Of a stretch of 64,000 bases of DNA, positions 44,677-55,063 are shown in pieces. How positions within the stretch are numbered: the stretch's first letter is position 1; each line of letters opens with the position of its first letter. The notes below the pieces were generated by a model. It had not been told where the DNA came from, did not search any database, and saw only the letters and a program-made list of their open reading frames with translations. The translations under genes and the position numbers were made by a program. The stretch is from Pseudeuparius sepicola (lineage: Eukaryota; Arthropoda; Insecta; Coleoptera; Anthribidae), in assembly GCA_963920635.1 (NCBI GenBank), contig OY987298.1, forward strand, positions 18,943,647-19,007,646, read 5' to 3'.

Positions 44677-44880
44677 TTGCACAATTACAGTGTGCACCGC
44701 CACGCCAGAAAAACATTTTCAAAACTGAAAATTTCAAAAATTTGTAATAGAAACAATATTAGCGAAAACCGACTGAATGGGTTAGCACTCCTTTATGCGT
44801 ACCCTGAAATACCCATATCTTCAGAGGAGATATTTGACGAGCTCAAGACCAAAAAAAGAATACTTGATTTTTTGATATAG
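44677..44880 (+). pseudogene. hAT transposase C-terminal fragment
   Basis: The frame contains ARKTFSKLKISK, then SENRLNGLALLYAYPEIP, then SSEEIFDELKTKK before a stop. This is the hAT C-terminal dimerisation domain (A-x-R-x-FSKLK ... ENRLNGLALL) and the tail that follows it. Everything upstream, including the catalytic residues, is missing. A closely related but distinct copy is in the element at 55.6-56.7 kb. Confidence 0.8.
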
Positions 44881-44918
44881 ATTTTACTGGCTCGAAGAAT
44901 AATTATTTTTATGTATTA

Positions 44919-45579
44919 CAGGGTATCCGGTAATAACTTAAAAAATTAAAAAGAAAAATGGAAAATATGACGAAAAGTTTATATGAACATAGGTCCGCAG
45001 ATGTTTGGTTTTCGAGATGCAGGGTAATTTTTTTAAGTAACTTTTTGAGACGACAAAATTTTCTTGCAAAAAAACAACAAGTTAATTAAACTGTCAAAAA
45101 ATAAATATGCTTGTTTATTTAAATTTTATTTTGAATTTAATTGCATACGAGTCTCGATATGCTCCTGCATCGATGCAGAAATTTGAAAATTTCTCGAAAA
45201 CGATCACCTTTGGCGTTGTTCACCAAGTATACCTTTTTTGCTTAGAAGGCAAGAGGATACAATCACAAAATATGGTAAAAGTTTACTGCCAAAAAAGTTA
45301 GGGCAAATTAAATTAAATGATAGCGTACGCAGCGCCCTCTACGGATTACACCAAAAATAATACCAAATTATGACTCTTCCCAAAAAAAAAACGGCAACCA
45401 AATTTTGCAAGAAAATTTTGTCGTCTCAAAAAGTTACCTACCTAATTTCAATTTCAACAACCTGCATTTCGGAAACCAAACATCTGCGGACCCATGTTCA
45501 TAATATTTGAACTTTTCGTCATATTTTCAAAATTTCTTTTCAATTTTTCAAGTTTGTGCATTTATTTTCGGATACCCTG
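44919..45579. repeat. Foldback inside the hAT element
   Basis: Ends CAGGGTATCCGGTAATAAC and (reverse complement) CAGGGTATCCGAAAATAAA are flanked by TA on both sides. Arms of about 200 bp share GGTCCGCAGATGTTTGGTTT. The left arm, 44,943-45,120, is identical by eye to 47,895-48,072. Confidence 0.85.
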
Positions 45580-45710
45580 TATTTATTTATTTTAGAAAAT
45601 ATGTTTTTGTTCTGTTTTTATTCATTAAAATTATAGACAGAGTTTTGTTATTTATAACTGATTGCTCCCTCCCCCCCGACGTTAATCCTGGAGACGCCAC
45701 TGAATGGTAT

Positions 45711-46203
45711 CAAGTATGATTATCTTGATTTCATACTACAAGTTAGTTATATGTGGTATTCTGGTAATATAGGTAACTATTTTACAAAAAAAAACTGTAA
45801 GATGGATGCAAGATAACAAGTGGTCCCTCTTCGGGAATTACCACCCCCCTAAAATTTTTATTGTTATATAACCGATTTTCATAAACTTTTTTGTTGAATA
45901 AATCTTCGAAGCATAATATATGTACAGTGTGTCCCCTTAAGGGTTATCCACCTCTCTCGCGCCGATTTTGAAAAACTTCTTTTTGTTGCATAGCTCCCGC
46001 CAATTTCAATTTTTTTGAAAATCAAACAGACGGCCAACTGTGATTAGTTTTAAGGGTCCGAATTGGGAAAAGTGTTATTAGCGTTTTTTCGGACTAAACT
46101 GACAACTGATTCTTGTTTATGGTCACTTAAAACATCTACAAAATTGCATCTTGTTCCCGTACAGGATGTCCAAGAAAATAATTTTTATAAAAGTTGCACT
46201 ATA
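45711..46203. repeat. Partial foldback modules of the GTGGGACAC family
   Basis: Two modules at about 45,835-45,925 and 45,940-46,020 resemble 2,413-2,530 (landmarks CCACCCCCCTAAAATTTTTA and CCGATTTTCATAAACTTTTT). The intervening CAGTGTGTCCCCTTAAGGG marks a family end. Confidence 0.55.
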
Positions 46204-46551
46204 CAGTGTGTCTGGTTTTTCGTGTTAACACCCCTGACAATCTAAGTAGGCTGGGGGAATGGAACGGGGCAATTTTTTTTATAAATATGTCCCTGAAAGG
46301 TCATCATTTCCGAGGTATTGGTTTGGCATTGCCGCGAAATCCTGGCCTACTGTGATTTTTTAAAGGGGTGCGTTTTTCGAAAAACCCTATTAGGCATATT
46401 TTTATTTAAAATCTGACCTTACTCAACAAAGTCACTGTCTAAGATGATACATTTTCTGTGCGTTTCCTGTTGTGGCACACCAGCCACCTTAACTGATATG
46501 GACTTACTGACTGGCAGACTTCTGTATTTTAAAAGCTTTTATTTAACTTGC

Positions 46552-46576
46552 AATGTATGTATGTATGTATGTATGT
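46552..46576. repeat. GTAT microsatellite
   Basis: About six copies of the tetranucleotide GTAT directly before the 122-bp array. Confidence 0.9.
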
Positions 46577-46624
46577 AATTTGTTCGGGTGGAATCTTGCA
46601 ACTCAATTTTGAAGCAGATATCTT

Positions 46625-47098
46625 CAACCGATCGAGCTGAAATTTTGTACACACGTTTAATTTGGATGACAATGCATGATTATATGTGTGACGTCATTCT
46701 AAATCCAACATGGCGGATCACCCAAGATGGCGGACTAGTTAAATTTCAACCGATCGAGCTGAAATTTTGTACACACGTTTAATTTGGATGACAATGCATG
46801 ATTATATGTGTGACGTCATTCTAAATCCAACATGGCGGAACACTCAAGATGGCGGACTAGTTAAATTTCAACCGATCGAGCTGAAATTTTGTACACACGT
46901 TTAATTTGGATGACAATGCATGATTATATGTGTGACGTCATTCTAAATCCAACATGGCGGAACACTCAAGATGGCGGACTAGTTAAATTTCAACCGATCG
47001 AGCTGAAATTTTGTACACACGTTTAATTTGGATGACAATGCATGATTATATGTGTGACGTCATTCTAAATCCAACATGGCGGAACACCCAAGATGGTC
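46625..47098. repeat. 122-bp tandem array, four units, with ATGGCGG motifs
   Basis: The landmark CAACCGATCGAGCTGAAATT occurs at 46,625, 46,747, 46,869 and 46,991, an exact 122-bp period. Each unit holds CAACATGGCGGA and the first three also AAGATGGCGGAC, close to the AAGATGGCGGC consensus of YY1/Pho, plus a TGACGTCA palindrome. Units are nearly identical. The last unit runs into a longer open frame. Confidence 0.95.
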
Positions 47099-47225
47099 AT
47101 TAGAAGGTCTCCTCATTGAAGAGCTAGACTGTTCTAAACTAACCGGCAAACGACCTTGCAACAATGATGCGTTAACTGAGATGAATAGACTCAGACACCT
47201 GGCCAAACTAAAAATTACAAAATAA
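47076..47225 (+). CDS. Small frame of unknown origin after the 122-bp array
   Basis: Forty-nine codons: MAEHPRW then LLIEELDCSKLTGKRPC and TEMNRLRHLAKLKITK. The earlier array units carry the same ATG but stop after ten codons. The part outside the array has a balanced, protein-like composition. It could be the end of a lost transposon gene fused by chance to the repeat. I do not recognise it. Confidence 0.25.
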   Translation: MAEHPRWSLEGLLIEELDCSKLTGKRPCNNDALTEMNRLRHLAKLKITK

Positions 47226-47549
47226 ATTAAAAGTAAAAAAATATTTTTAAAAAAAGCTTTTATTTAAATGCGCTAAAAAGAATAAAATAATCTTTTCTTT
47301 TAAAACTTTTACTATCAACTTATAACGTCATTCCACAATTTATATGATATAAAAGCTTGTCGCGAGATTTAAGTTTTCAAACTAAGTAAATACCACTACT
47401 TAAATCTCGCGACAAGCTTTTATATCATATAAATTGTGGAATGACGTTATAAGTTGATAGTAAAAGTTTTAAAAGAAAAGATTATTTTATTCTTTTTAGC
47501 GCATTTAAATAAAAGCTTTTTTTTAAAATATTTTTTTACTTTTAATTTA
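47222..47549. repeat. Near-perfect palindrome, arms about 150 bp
   Basis: Left arm 47,222-47,373 and right arm 47,399-47,549 are almost exact reverse complements around a 25-bp centre. Landmarks are CTTGTCGCGAGATTTAAG and AGCTTTTATTTAAATGCGC. The close match implies a recent hairpin MITE insertion or very recent inversion duplication. Confidence 0.9.
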
Positions 47550-47619
47550 TTTTAGATTTAGTTCGTTTATAGTGTGTGTAGCGGTTTTGATATACTCGAT
47601 TTTTGACCCGTATAAAGTT

Positions 47620-48243
47620 CCAAAAATTCAGTAATTTGAGATGGCACAGATAAGAACACTCTGTATATTTCGAATTGGACCTTTGCTCACCAACACCTTG
47701 AGTGGTCCTATTGACCATTCAACTGTTTTGAGGGGATTCCATGACACACTTGACTCGCCAGTTGCCCTTAAAATTCCTATTTTGCTCAACTTTGACACCC
47801 TGCAGAATGGAACACCCTACATATTTTTTCTTCAAATTTGGTATGTGGGGGTTTTAGGGTGTCCTGATTAACGCTGTGATGTCAGATTTTAAATAAATTA
47901 AAAAGAAAAATGGAAAATATGACGAAAAGTTTATATGAACATAGGTCCGCAGATGTTTGGTTTTCGAGATGCAGGGTAATTTTTTTAAGTAACTTTTTGA
48001 GACGACAAAATTTTCTTGCAAAAAAACAACAAGTTAATTAAACTGTCAAAAAATAAATATGCTTGTTTATTTTTGAGGGGATTCCATGACACACTTGACT
48101 CGCCAGATGCCCTTAAAATTCCTATTTTGCTCAACTTTGACACCCTGCAGAATGGAACACCCTACATATTTTTTCTTCAAATTTGGTATGTGGGGGTTTT
48201 AGGGTGTCCTGATTAACGCTGTGGTGTCAGATTTTAAATAAAA
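47620..48243. repeat. Duplicated segment with a foreign 178-bp insert
   Basis: The segment 47,726-47,897 is repeated almost exactly at 48,071-48,243. The 178 bp between them (47,895-48,072) are identical by eye to the left arm of the foldback at 44,943-45,120. Joins lie in short runs of A/T (AAATAAATT and TTTATTTTT). Related sequence without the duplication is at 15,500-15,670. Confidence 0.9.
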
Positions 48244-48512
48244 ATATGCCTAATAGGGTTTTTCGAAAAACGCACCCCTTTAAAAAATCGCAGTAGGCCA
48301 GGATTTCGCGGCAATGCCAAACCAATACCTCGCAAATGATGACCTTTCAGGGACATATTTATAAAAAAAATTGCCCCGTTCAATTCCCCCAGCCTACTTA
48401 GATTTTCAGAGGTGTTAACACGAAAAACCAGACACACCGTATATATATTTTTTAATAAACACGGTTATTTTAGTTAGGAAACAAAATGTTATTAAGATAA
48501 TTATTCATGTGT

Positions 48513-49163
48513 TATAGTATTTCTAAAGTCACTTGGAACAGCATAAAAACCTTTGAATTTTATACGGGTGATTTCTGCTGATAAGTCTGGTATTATTACC
48601 AGTAGCAGAGCGTGGTAAATGCTATGAAATAGATCTCGCTCGTATATCACTGTTCCAAGTGAGTTATTTTTTTTATATTTTACCAGGGTAGCTCGAGAAC
48701 AGGCGCTTCCGCCAATAAAATACGAGACAAAACCTGGTAATAGAAGTAAAAGGAGATGAAGGAGACAGAGACGATAGATATTGTAGTAAAAACAAGTGAC
48801 TGCATGCTCGCCTAATATAATATAACACATCACCAATACTTGCATGGGCTACACTGTTCGACGGCCAGCCACTTGTACAGCGAAATGCGGTGTAGGCGTG
48901 CGATAATTTCACAGATTTTAGGATATACTTGCGTAAATAGTTGTAATCGTTATGGCTTTTAGAGACCTTTTGACAATATTATAGGGTGCATTAAACTTTA
49001 CGTTGTGTTTGAGGACAACCTTAAAAAACCTTAAAAGTGAAATATATTGCTTGTAGAATAATGTATATTTTTGAAAACTGCGTGACGCTTATGTCCTATA
49101 TCCTTTTTTGTGACGCCAATTAGAGTTTTTTATGCTGTTTCAAGTGACTTTAGAAATACTATA
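48513..49163. mobile_element. Terminal-inverted-repeat element, younger copy
   Basis: Both ends read TATAGTATTTCTAAAGTCAC followed by TTGGAAC or TTGAAAC, giving terminal inverted repeats of about 37 bp with an outermost TA that may be the duplication. The older copy is at 18,128-18,726. The inner copy of TTCCAAGTGAG (48,654) repeats part of the end. No coding frame is convincing. Confidence 0.85.
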
Positions 49164-49299
49164 CCTCATTACGTAATCTGAAATAAAGAATGTCGATTTT
49201 CTTGAAAACTTATTTATTTTCATCACAGATAATTTATACAAAAAATATTACTTATTGAATAGTGCGTAGAATTCCATTTTCAGAGAGCTATTCGACAAT

Positions 49300-49372
49300 T
49301 AACATTTTTTCAAAATCGGTGCACAAATAAAAATTTTAGAGGTGTAATTTACCTTTAAGTGGGACACATTAT
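49300..49372. repeat. Single module of the GTGGGACAC foldback family
   Basis: The stretch TCAAAATCGG...AAATAAAAATTTTAGAGG then TTTAAGTGGGACACATTATT matches the right end of the 2.4-3.7 kb foldback. Confidence 0.6.
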
Positions 49373-49529
49373 TTAGGATCACTGAAAAACTTACTGTAAA
49401 AATTAGATTAGTTAACTTTAAAATTAGATCTTTGTAGAATGAGTTATTTTTAATTATGATTATTATTTATTAGTACAATATTAATGAAAAACTTCAAAAT
49501 GCACAAACGGAATTACAACAATTCAAAAA

Positions 49530-49640
49530 CGTGTCCCCCTAAGTATGCATTCTTCCAATCTTCGAAGGTTATTGTAACTTCTTCTGATTTTATCTAATGG
49601 AATGGACTCAACAGCTTCCAAAATCCTTTTTCTTAGCCCA
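49530..49640 (-). pseudogene. Mariner-type transposase C-terminal remnant
   Basis: The minus strand reads LRKRILEAVESIPLDKIRR, then NNLRRLEECILRG. This is the ordered C-terminal pattern (LR-x-RI ... RR-x-x-x-C) of DDE_3 transposases that carry the DUF4817 helix-turn-helix in insects. Upstream coding is lost. The outer phrase GTGTCCCCCTAAG (49,531) and GGGGACATACTGTAT (49,792) may be the inverted ends of the deleted element. Confidence 0.5.
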
Positions 49641-50340
49641 TATTTTGAAATTTACCATTTCTGAACACCTCGTGTTATTAAGGCCTAAGGAAGGCAAGTC
49701 TTCATTTCGAAGGAAGGAAAAACTTTTATTAGGAATGACTTTTTGCTTAAAGTTAAACATTTAGGCCTTTCAATCTGTGGTAAAACCCATCCGGGGACAT
49801 ACTGTATACGCCTGCGCCAACCAAGTAGACACCGCTCACCACAAACTTTAACCATATATTATATCCTCCTTATGTAATAGAAGCACAATTCCACGATAAT
49901 TATTACCAACCTGTTGCATAGAGAATAACAGCAGTTGGTAAAAAAGTACCCCGCTGTCTACCTAGATCTATATTATGTAAAAATTAATTATAAAATTGAA
50001 TAGGTAGACATAGCTACGTTCGTAAAAAAATCACAGTTGGAAGAGTACGGAATTCTAGAAGTACCTATGGAACCTTGGTATTGGCTCCGTACTAAATAAA
50101 CGGCCGGTGCGACCTATAGGGATAAAAAACCAAACAGGTGCTATTGCGCTTGTAATGCAATTTGTAATTTTTGTTCGATCAGAATTCGCGAGCAGAAGAC
50201 ATCGAAATAACGGTACGAAATTCACATCAGGAAAAACCAAAATGACTATCGCTGTTACCTTTCTTATTATTACATCATCTACGAATAGCTGTCTCGGTGC
50301 ACTGCGCTTTTGATTGATTCTTGAACTATGATGTCATCAG
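49641..50340. other. No gene seen
   Basis: Mixed DNA. Frames at 50,055-50,313 on both strands overlap each other and have no recognisable motif. Confidence 0.4.
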
Positions 50341-50349
50341 GGCATACGT

Positions 50350-51562
50350 CGAGGCCAACGATAAAGACAGGCCACGGCGCTAACGCATAATCGCGTAGTC
50401 ACGTGACCAACTTAGTCGTATATAATAAAAGGCATTTTTGGAGATAAGTAGAAAAAACAAATTTCGTAACAATTTGGCACGTTTTCTTTCATCTATTACA
50501 TTATTGGTTTTGTGCATCCAAGCTTTCTCTAATTGTTTTTTCAAAATTTTCAACCTGCCTCAGCTGTTTTAGGCTGAGAATTAAACGGCACTGCACTCAC
50601 AATACTTTGGTACATTCTCAAAAATTGTTGGGACATCACCTTCCTTTAGCTTAGGTGATATTCTCTATAGGTATTTTCCTCCCACAACACATTTGTCCAC
50701 TTTAATTATTGTTTCACTTTCTTGAAAATGTGTTAGCCACACATACTTAAGGGTTTTTTTAGAAATTAAATCTCAGTTGGGATTTGACGAATCCATTTTT
50801 GGCGGAAATTTTCATCCCGAGGCAAAACAAATGTTTGTTATGGCGACACTTTCTTCCTGGCTTTTGTAATATGTATAAATATAATATAAACAGACCCAAT
50901 ATTTGGTATTTAGGTTATTTTTTACGAAATAAAAAAATGAAAATTAACATCAGTAGGTATACTGATCTCAGTTGATCGGCAGCGTGAAAGACCGAATAGA
51001 AACCATATCAGGGCGTGGGTCGACAACGAAAATCCTCGAGTACGTTACAACACTGATTTATTTCGCACAAGGTGAATGGTGAATACAATAAATACACAAA
51101 CCCGAACGTGGTCAACGGGAACCAAGGTTAGTAGAACGGGAACGGCTTCCAGCCACCCGGACCGTCTGAACCCGCGGATCTCCCATAAGCTGTGTCTCAG
51201 GTTCCACTGTCCAATACTAATACTGTCCCATGTCCATAATAGTCCATTCCGGGTTCCCTATTCTGTGGTTCGGGGGAGAATTCCCCTTTACAGCGCTCAC
51301 GCGTCGCGTCGGTGCGGCATGGCTTCCATCCAGATTCCATAATAACACCTGGGCGGTTCCCCTCCGCCAGGACACACGCGCACTAGACACAAACTTGTTT
51401 TTAAAATATAAACTAAGACGTTTAAAAACACTTTAAACATTGAAAACTTCTCAAAACCCAAGCTGCCGCTTTCAGTTATGTGACAAATGACATGTAACGT
51501 CTGACTAAGATGGTCACGTGATTTTTGTGCGCCAGGGCCTGTCTTTATTATAGTAGGCCTTG
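50350..51562. mobile_element. Mutator-like element with 9-bp duplication
   Basis: The duplication GGCATACGT lies at 50,341-50,349 and 51,563-51,571. Diverged inverted ends begin CGAGGCC on the left and CAAGGCC on the right, and share ATAAAGACAGGCC then GGCGC and TCACGTGACCA. A 9-bp duplication with long imperfect ends is the hallmark of Mutator-like elements. The GC-rich right half (51,060-51,440) contains an 88-codon frame I cannot identify; no MULE transposase motif is visible. Confidence 0.7.
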
Positions 51563-51571
51563 GGCATACGT

Positions 51572-51986
51572 TATAATATGGTTAATTGAATGGAATGTGT
51601 ATGAAAATAGCATATTTTAAACCGAATGCATTTGTGTTATAGTCTTATGTAATTACAGGGAACGGCTTTATTTTAATAATTTATGGTAATTATTCGTGTG
51701 TACCGTTCAATAGCGACAGTGGTATGACACTCCCGATCTTAAATAAGGCCTTGCATTTGAAAGAGCACATGCAGGAAATCTTATTTTCGAAGAACGTTGT
51801 TCTGCTTGAGTCAAAACAAAAACAGTTTAGACAGACCACTAATAATTAAATATAAAGAACGAAATAAAAAACAAGTTAACTACAATTTACTATACCTATA
51901 TAAATAGATATTTTGTAACTTATGAAACCATTTTTACAATAAACTCAATCAATTTATACGCAAGAGGACTCAGGCATTGGGTCTGG
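51572..51986. other. No gene seen
   Basis: AT-rich DNA between the Mutator-like and P-like elements. Confidence 0.4.
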
Positions 51987-51994
51987 GTCAAGAC

Positions 51995-52663
51995 CCCAGA
52001 GAAATAACCAAGGATAGAGGGAGCAACAACATCAAAATACACAAGTTTGAAGTCACCAACATCTTATGGAAATTTACCCAAGTAAACAAACATCGCAGGC
52101 CCGTGTGCACAACGTTTAGCTGAGATAGGTTATATCCTGAGAAATATCAATTTGGCCACACACCACACACCTTCTGCGTCCCATTGTATACAAAATCAGT
52201 CACTATATCCTAAACACTAATAAATAGCTTATAAATTAAAAAAATAATAATTGAAAACACGAAAAATGCGTACGTAAACAATCGGAAAACTTGACTTGCT
52301 GGGCAAACACAAAACAAATACCGCCCAGTTAACGAACGCGGCGCCCGCGGCGGCAACGGCGGCGTTGCCACGTTGGGCGGTTTGAGGTATCTGTTGAGGA
52401 TTTTATTAAAGTGATAATTAGCTACTCTAGTATAATTATAGAGCAATTTAGTGTTAGTTTAAAATTGTTACATACAAGAAATTAATAACTACATTTGTTC
52501 ATTTAGGGTTATGGGAGGTGTGCCTTCATTTAATCCCATTATTAAACCCTTCCATTTTGAAATGAAATGCTGTAAACAATGGAGTACGTGGCATCACTCA
52601 AAAAGTTGTTGGCTCTATTTACTTTTTGCTCTTACTCCCTCTATCCTTGGTTATTTCTCTGAG
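51995..52663 (-). mobile_element. P-like non-autonomous DNA transposon, copy C
   Basis: Same family as 1,778-2,370, inverted. Ends CCCAGAGAAATAACCAAGG and CTCAGAGAAATAACCAAGG (reverse complement); perfect 8-bp duplication GTCAAGAC at 51,987-51,994 and 52,664-52,671. On the minus strand the short frame MGRRRCVVCGQIDISQDI is conserved and stops soon after. A GC-rich patch with GGCGGCAACGGCGGCG lies in the middle. Confidence 0.9.
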
Positions 52664-52671
52664 GTCAAGAC

Positions 52672-53204
52672 TTTGAATGATACAGTTGTAAGTAGTAGCT
52701 GGGCAATGATACTTCGACAGCGGAACGTTTTTAAGATAGTTAGTAATTATACCATAGCTTAAAGAATAATAGCTGCGACACTCTTTTTTTTACATGGTTT
52801 CTGTGGGAGCATTTTAGGCGGAGCCAGTTTTGGCGGCGGTGGGGCAGACGGCTGGTTGGACTGCGGACGTGACGAATCGGCCAGGGTCGTATTGCAAAAT
52901 ATTTCAGGTTTAATTTTCAACTCAATATATTAAGTGAAAAATGAATCATTAGACAAAAAATACTATCTATACGTTGTAACTAAATACGTGTAATGATTAT
53001 GCGTGGCTAGTTCAACCAGCCGCTGCACAAGCCTCTCTGCCTTTGCCCATCCTTGGGAGAAAACGTTTAGTCCGGCCCCGATACGCTTCACTCCGGCTTC
53101 ATTCCGCCAAACTCTGTTTTGACTCCCGCCGGGGGCTTGAGTGTCCCAGCTACCTATTACTTAAGCTATGATTATACTAAGCACGTGGGGGAATACTGTT
53201 TAGA
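52672..53204. other. No gene seen
   Basis: GC-richer patches at 52,800-52,890 and 53,000-53,150 share an inverted CGGCTGGTTG/CAACCAGCCG pair. No recognisable frame. Confidence 0.35.
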
Positions 53205-53206
53205 CG

Positions 53207-54773
53207 GAGAGCTGGCTACATAGGAGTAGGGGTCACTCGGTAAAGTGGGAATTTGATCATTTATAGGTTCCGTTGTTACTGACATAGCGAGAGGCGGGCG
53301 GGCAGAAGGCACAAGGCACCCTGGAAGAATAAAGTGGGGGGTTAAACATGCAATTTTTTTTCGTAAAAAAATTGTTAAGGTAAAATGTTGAAAAGGATAT
53401 TCGGAGATAGTGCAAATAAGTTGAAAAAAAATTATTGGCAGAAGGCTAGGTGGAAAATAAAGAGTCGCGGCAGAAGGCGCTAATATTGCAAAAATTTTTG
53501 CAACAAATGTATGACTGAGTAAACATCTGCCAATTTTTACATTTATTCTGTAACTCAAAATAACACCAGTTGCAAAGCGGCAGAAGGCTAGTTGGAAGAA
53601 TTAGGGAGATATGGCAAATAGTAAGTGCGTCGGTGGCCCACTCGAATAATAATTACTTTATTACTTTATATTATATTTTATTTCATCAAGTACGCTTCTG
53701 GCAATTTGTCAGCATATTTTACGATAATTCAGTACACTATTATTTGTCAATTGCCGGAAGTCAATTAGGAAGACATACGTAAATCAATAATTTTATAATG
53801 AAAAAGTATGACGACTAGTTACATTTCTATTAAAATGATATTTATTAAAATTTCTACTTTCAGCTGAAGATGATGACATTCTATACGACAGCGATGAGGA
53901 TATTGACTTTAATGAAAGCATGGAAAATGAAGGTTATAATATAACGGAGTAATGTAATATTTAAAATAAAATTAGTATTAGTGAAAAATAAAATAAAATG
54001 ACATAAATATTGAGATTATATAAAATTAGTATTATAGTGTTATAAATATATATTGTATTAGGAGGAAATATAAAATTATTTCCGTGTTACTATACTATAA
54101 CCATTAATGTTTTCGTAATTGACTTCTGGTTTAACGCTATACTGAAAATTCAAACATGATTTAATGGTGATTTTCGAAAAATATTCAAAATTATTAATAT
54201 CATTTTAATAGAAATGAAATTAGTATTTTTTCATTAATAAAATTATTGATTTGTACATATATCTTCGTAATTGACTTCGTAATTGACTTCTGGCAATTTA
54301 CAAATAGTGTATCGTAAAATATGCTGACAAATTGCCAGAAGTGTACTTGATGAAATAAAATATAATATAACAGGTAAAGTAATTATTCCAGTAGGCCGAC
54401 GCACTTACTATTTGCCATATCTCCCTAATTCTTCCAACACGCCTTCTGACGTTTTGCATTTAGTGTTACTTTGAGTTACAGAATAAATGTAAAAATTGGC
54501 AGAATTTTTGCAACATTACTGCCGACTCTTTATTTTCCACCTGGCCTTCTGCCAATTTTTTCTCTACTTATTTGCACTATCTCCGATTATCCTGCAAATG
54601 TTCAACACTTTACGTTAACAATTTCTTTACGAAAAAAATTGCATGTTTCACTTTATTCTTCCAGGGTGCCTTCTGCCCGCCCGCCTCTCGCTATGTCAGT
54701 AACAAGGGAAAATATAAATGATCAAATTCCCAAGTTACCGAGTGACCCCTACTCCTACGTAGCCAGCTCTTAG
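53207..54773. mobile_element. 1.57-kb foldback with subterminal GGCAGAAGGC repeats and exon-like pieces
   Basis: Arms of about 600 bp start GAGCTGGCTAC on both sides. In each arm the phrase GGCAGAAGGC or a close variant occurs three to four times. Both arms keep an outward-reading frame beginning near ARPPLAMSVT and continuing INDQIP and LPSDPYSYVASS. The unpaired centre (53,860-53,952) is an acidic frame after a good splice acceptor. No target duplication could be fixed exactly. Confidence 0.75.
53864..53952 (+). pseudogene. Acidic terminal exon-like piece in the foldback centre
   Basis: After TTTCTACTTTCAG the frame reads AEDDDILYDSDEDIDFNESM and ENEGYNITE before a TAA. Such an acidic end next to a clean acceptor looks like the last exon of a gene carried into the element. 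No upstream exon is visible in the direction of transcription except the conserved MSVT-type frames, which point outwards. Confidence 0.4.
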
Positions 54774-54902
54774 ACTAGTTGTTCTCGCTTGACGGGATGT
54801 AGCTGTGCGAAATCGTTTCACTCCTTCACATTACAAGAAACCGGAGGCAAAAAAGAAGATCGTGGTGGAAACGCCAAAATCGTACACTTGGGCACCGCGT
54901 AA

Positions 54903-55063
54903 TGTAATAGTATATTTCATTACGAGTCTGGAAATAAAGATTTTTCCGTGCGCGCGTGACAAATTCCCGTGTGAGGCGCAGCCGAACACAGGAAGTCATG
55001 CAAGCACGGAAAAATCTATTTCTGGACGTGTAATGAACGATATTTTTTATTATACTTCTTTGA
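54903..55063. repeat. Small hairpin with TTTTTCCGTGC motifs
   Basis: Inverted arms of about 55 bp share TTCATTACGAGTCTGGAAAT (left) and TTCATTACACGTCCAGAAAT (right, reverse complement), and AGATTTTTCCGTGC. The same CCGTGCGC core recurs at 55,403-55,440 outside the hairpin. Confidence 0.65.

Larger units (their letters stand above)
44375..45702 (+). mobile_element. hAT transposon, deleted, with nested foldback
   Basis: Left end CAGTGGCGTATTCAGGGG and right end (reverse complement) CAGTGGCGTCTCCAGGAT are flanked by a perfect 8-bp duplication AATGGTAT (44,367-44,374 and 45,703-45,710). Only the C-terminal dimerisation segment of the transposase remains (44,677-44,880). A separate foldback is inserted at 44,919-45,579. 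Confidence 0.9.
46204..48439. mobile_element. 2.2-kb element with 220-bp inverted arms
   Basis: Arms at 46,204-46,425 and 48,237-48,439 begin CAGTGTGTCTGGTTTTTCGT and CGGTGTGTCTGGTTTTTCGT (reverse complement) and are flanked by TA. Inside lie a 122-bp tandem array, a 330-bp palindrome and a duplicated segment. No transposase is recognisable, so it is non-autonomous or a composite of several insertions. Confidence 0.75.

Noticed and set aside
51076..51342. 88-codon frame in the Mutator-like element as transposase
   Set aside because: No DDE residues, zinc finger or MULE motif; the composition is rich in Ser, Arg and Pro as expected for a GC-rich random frame.
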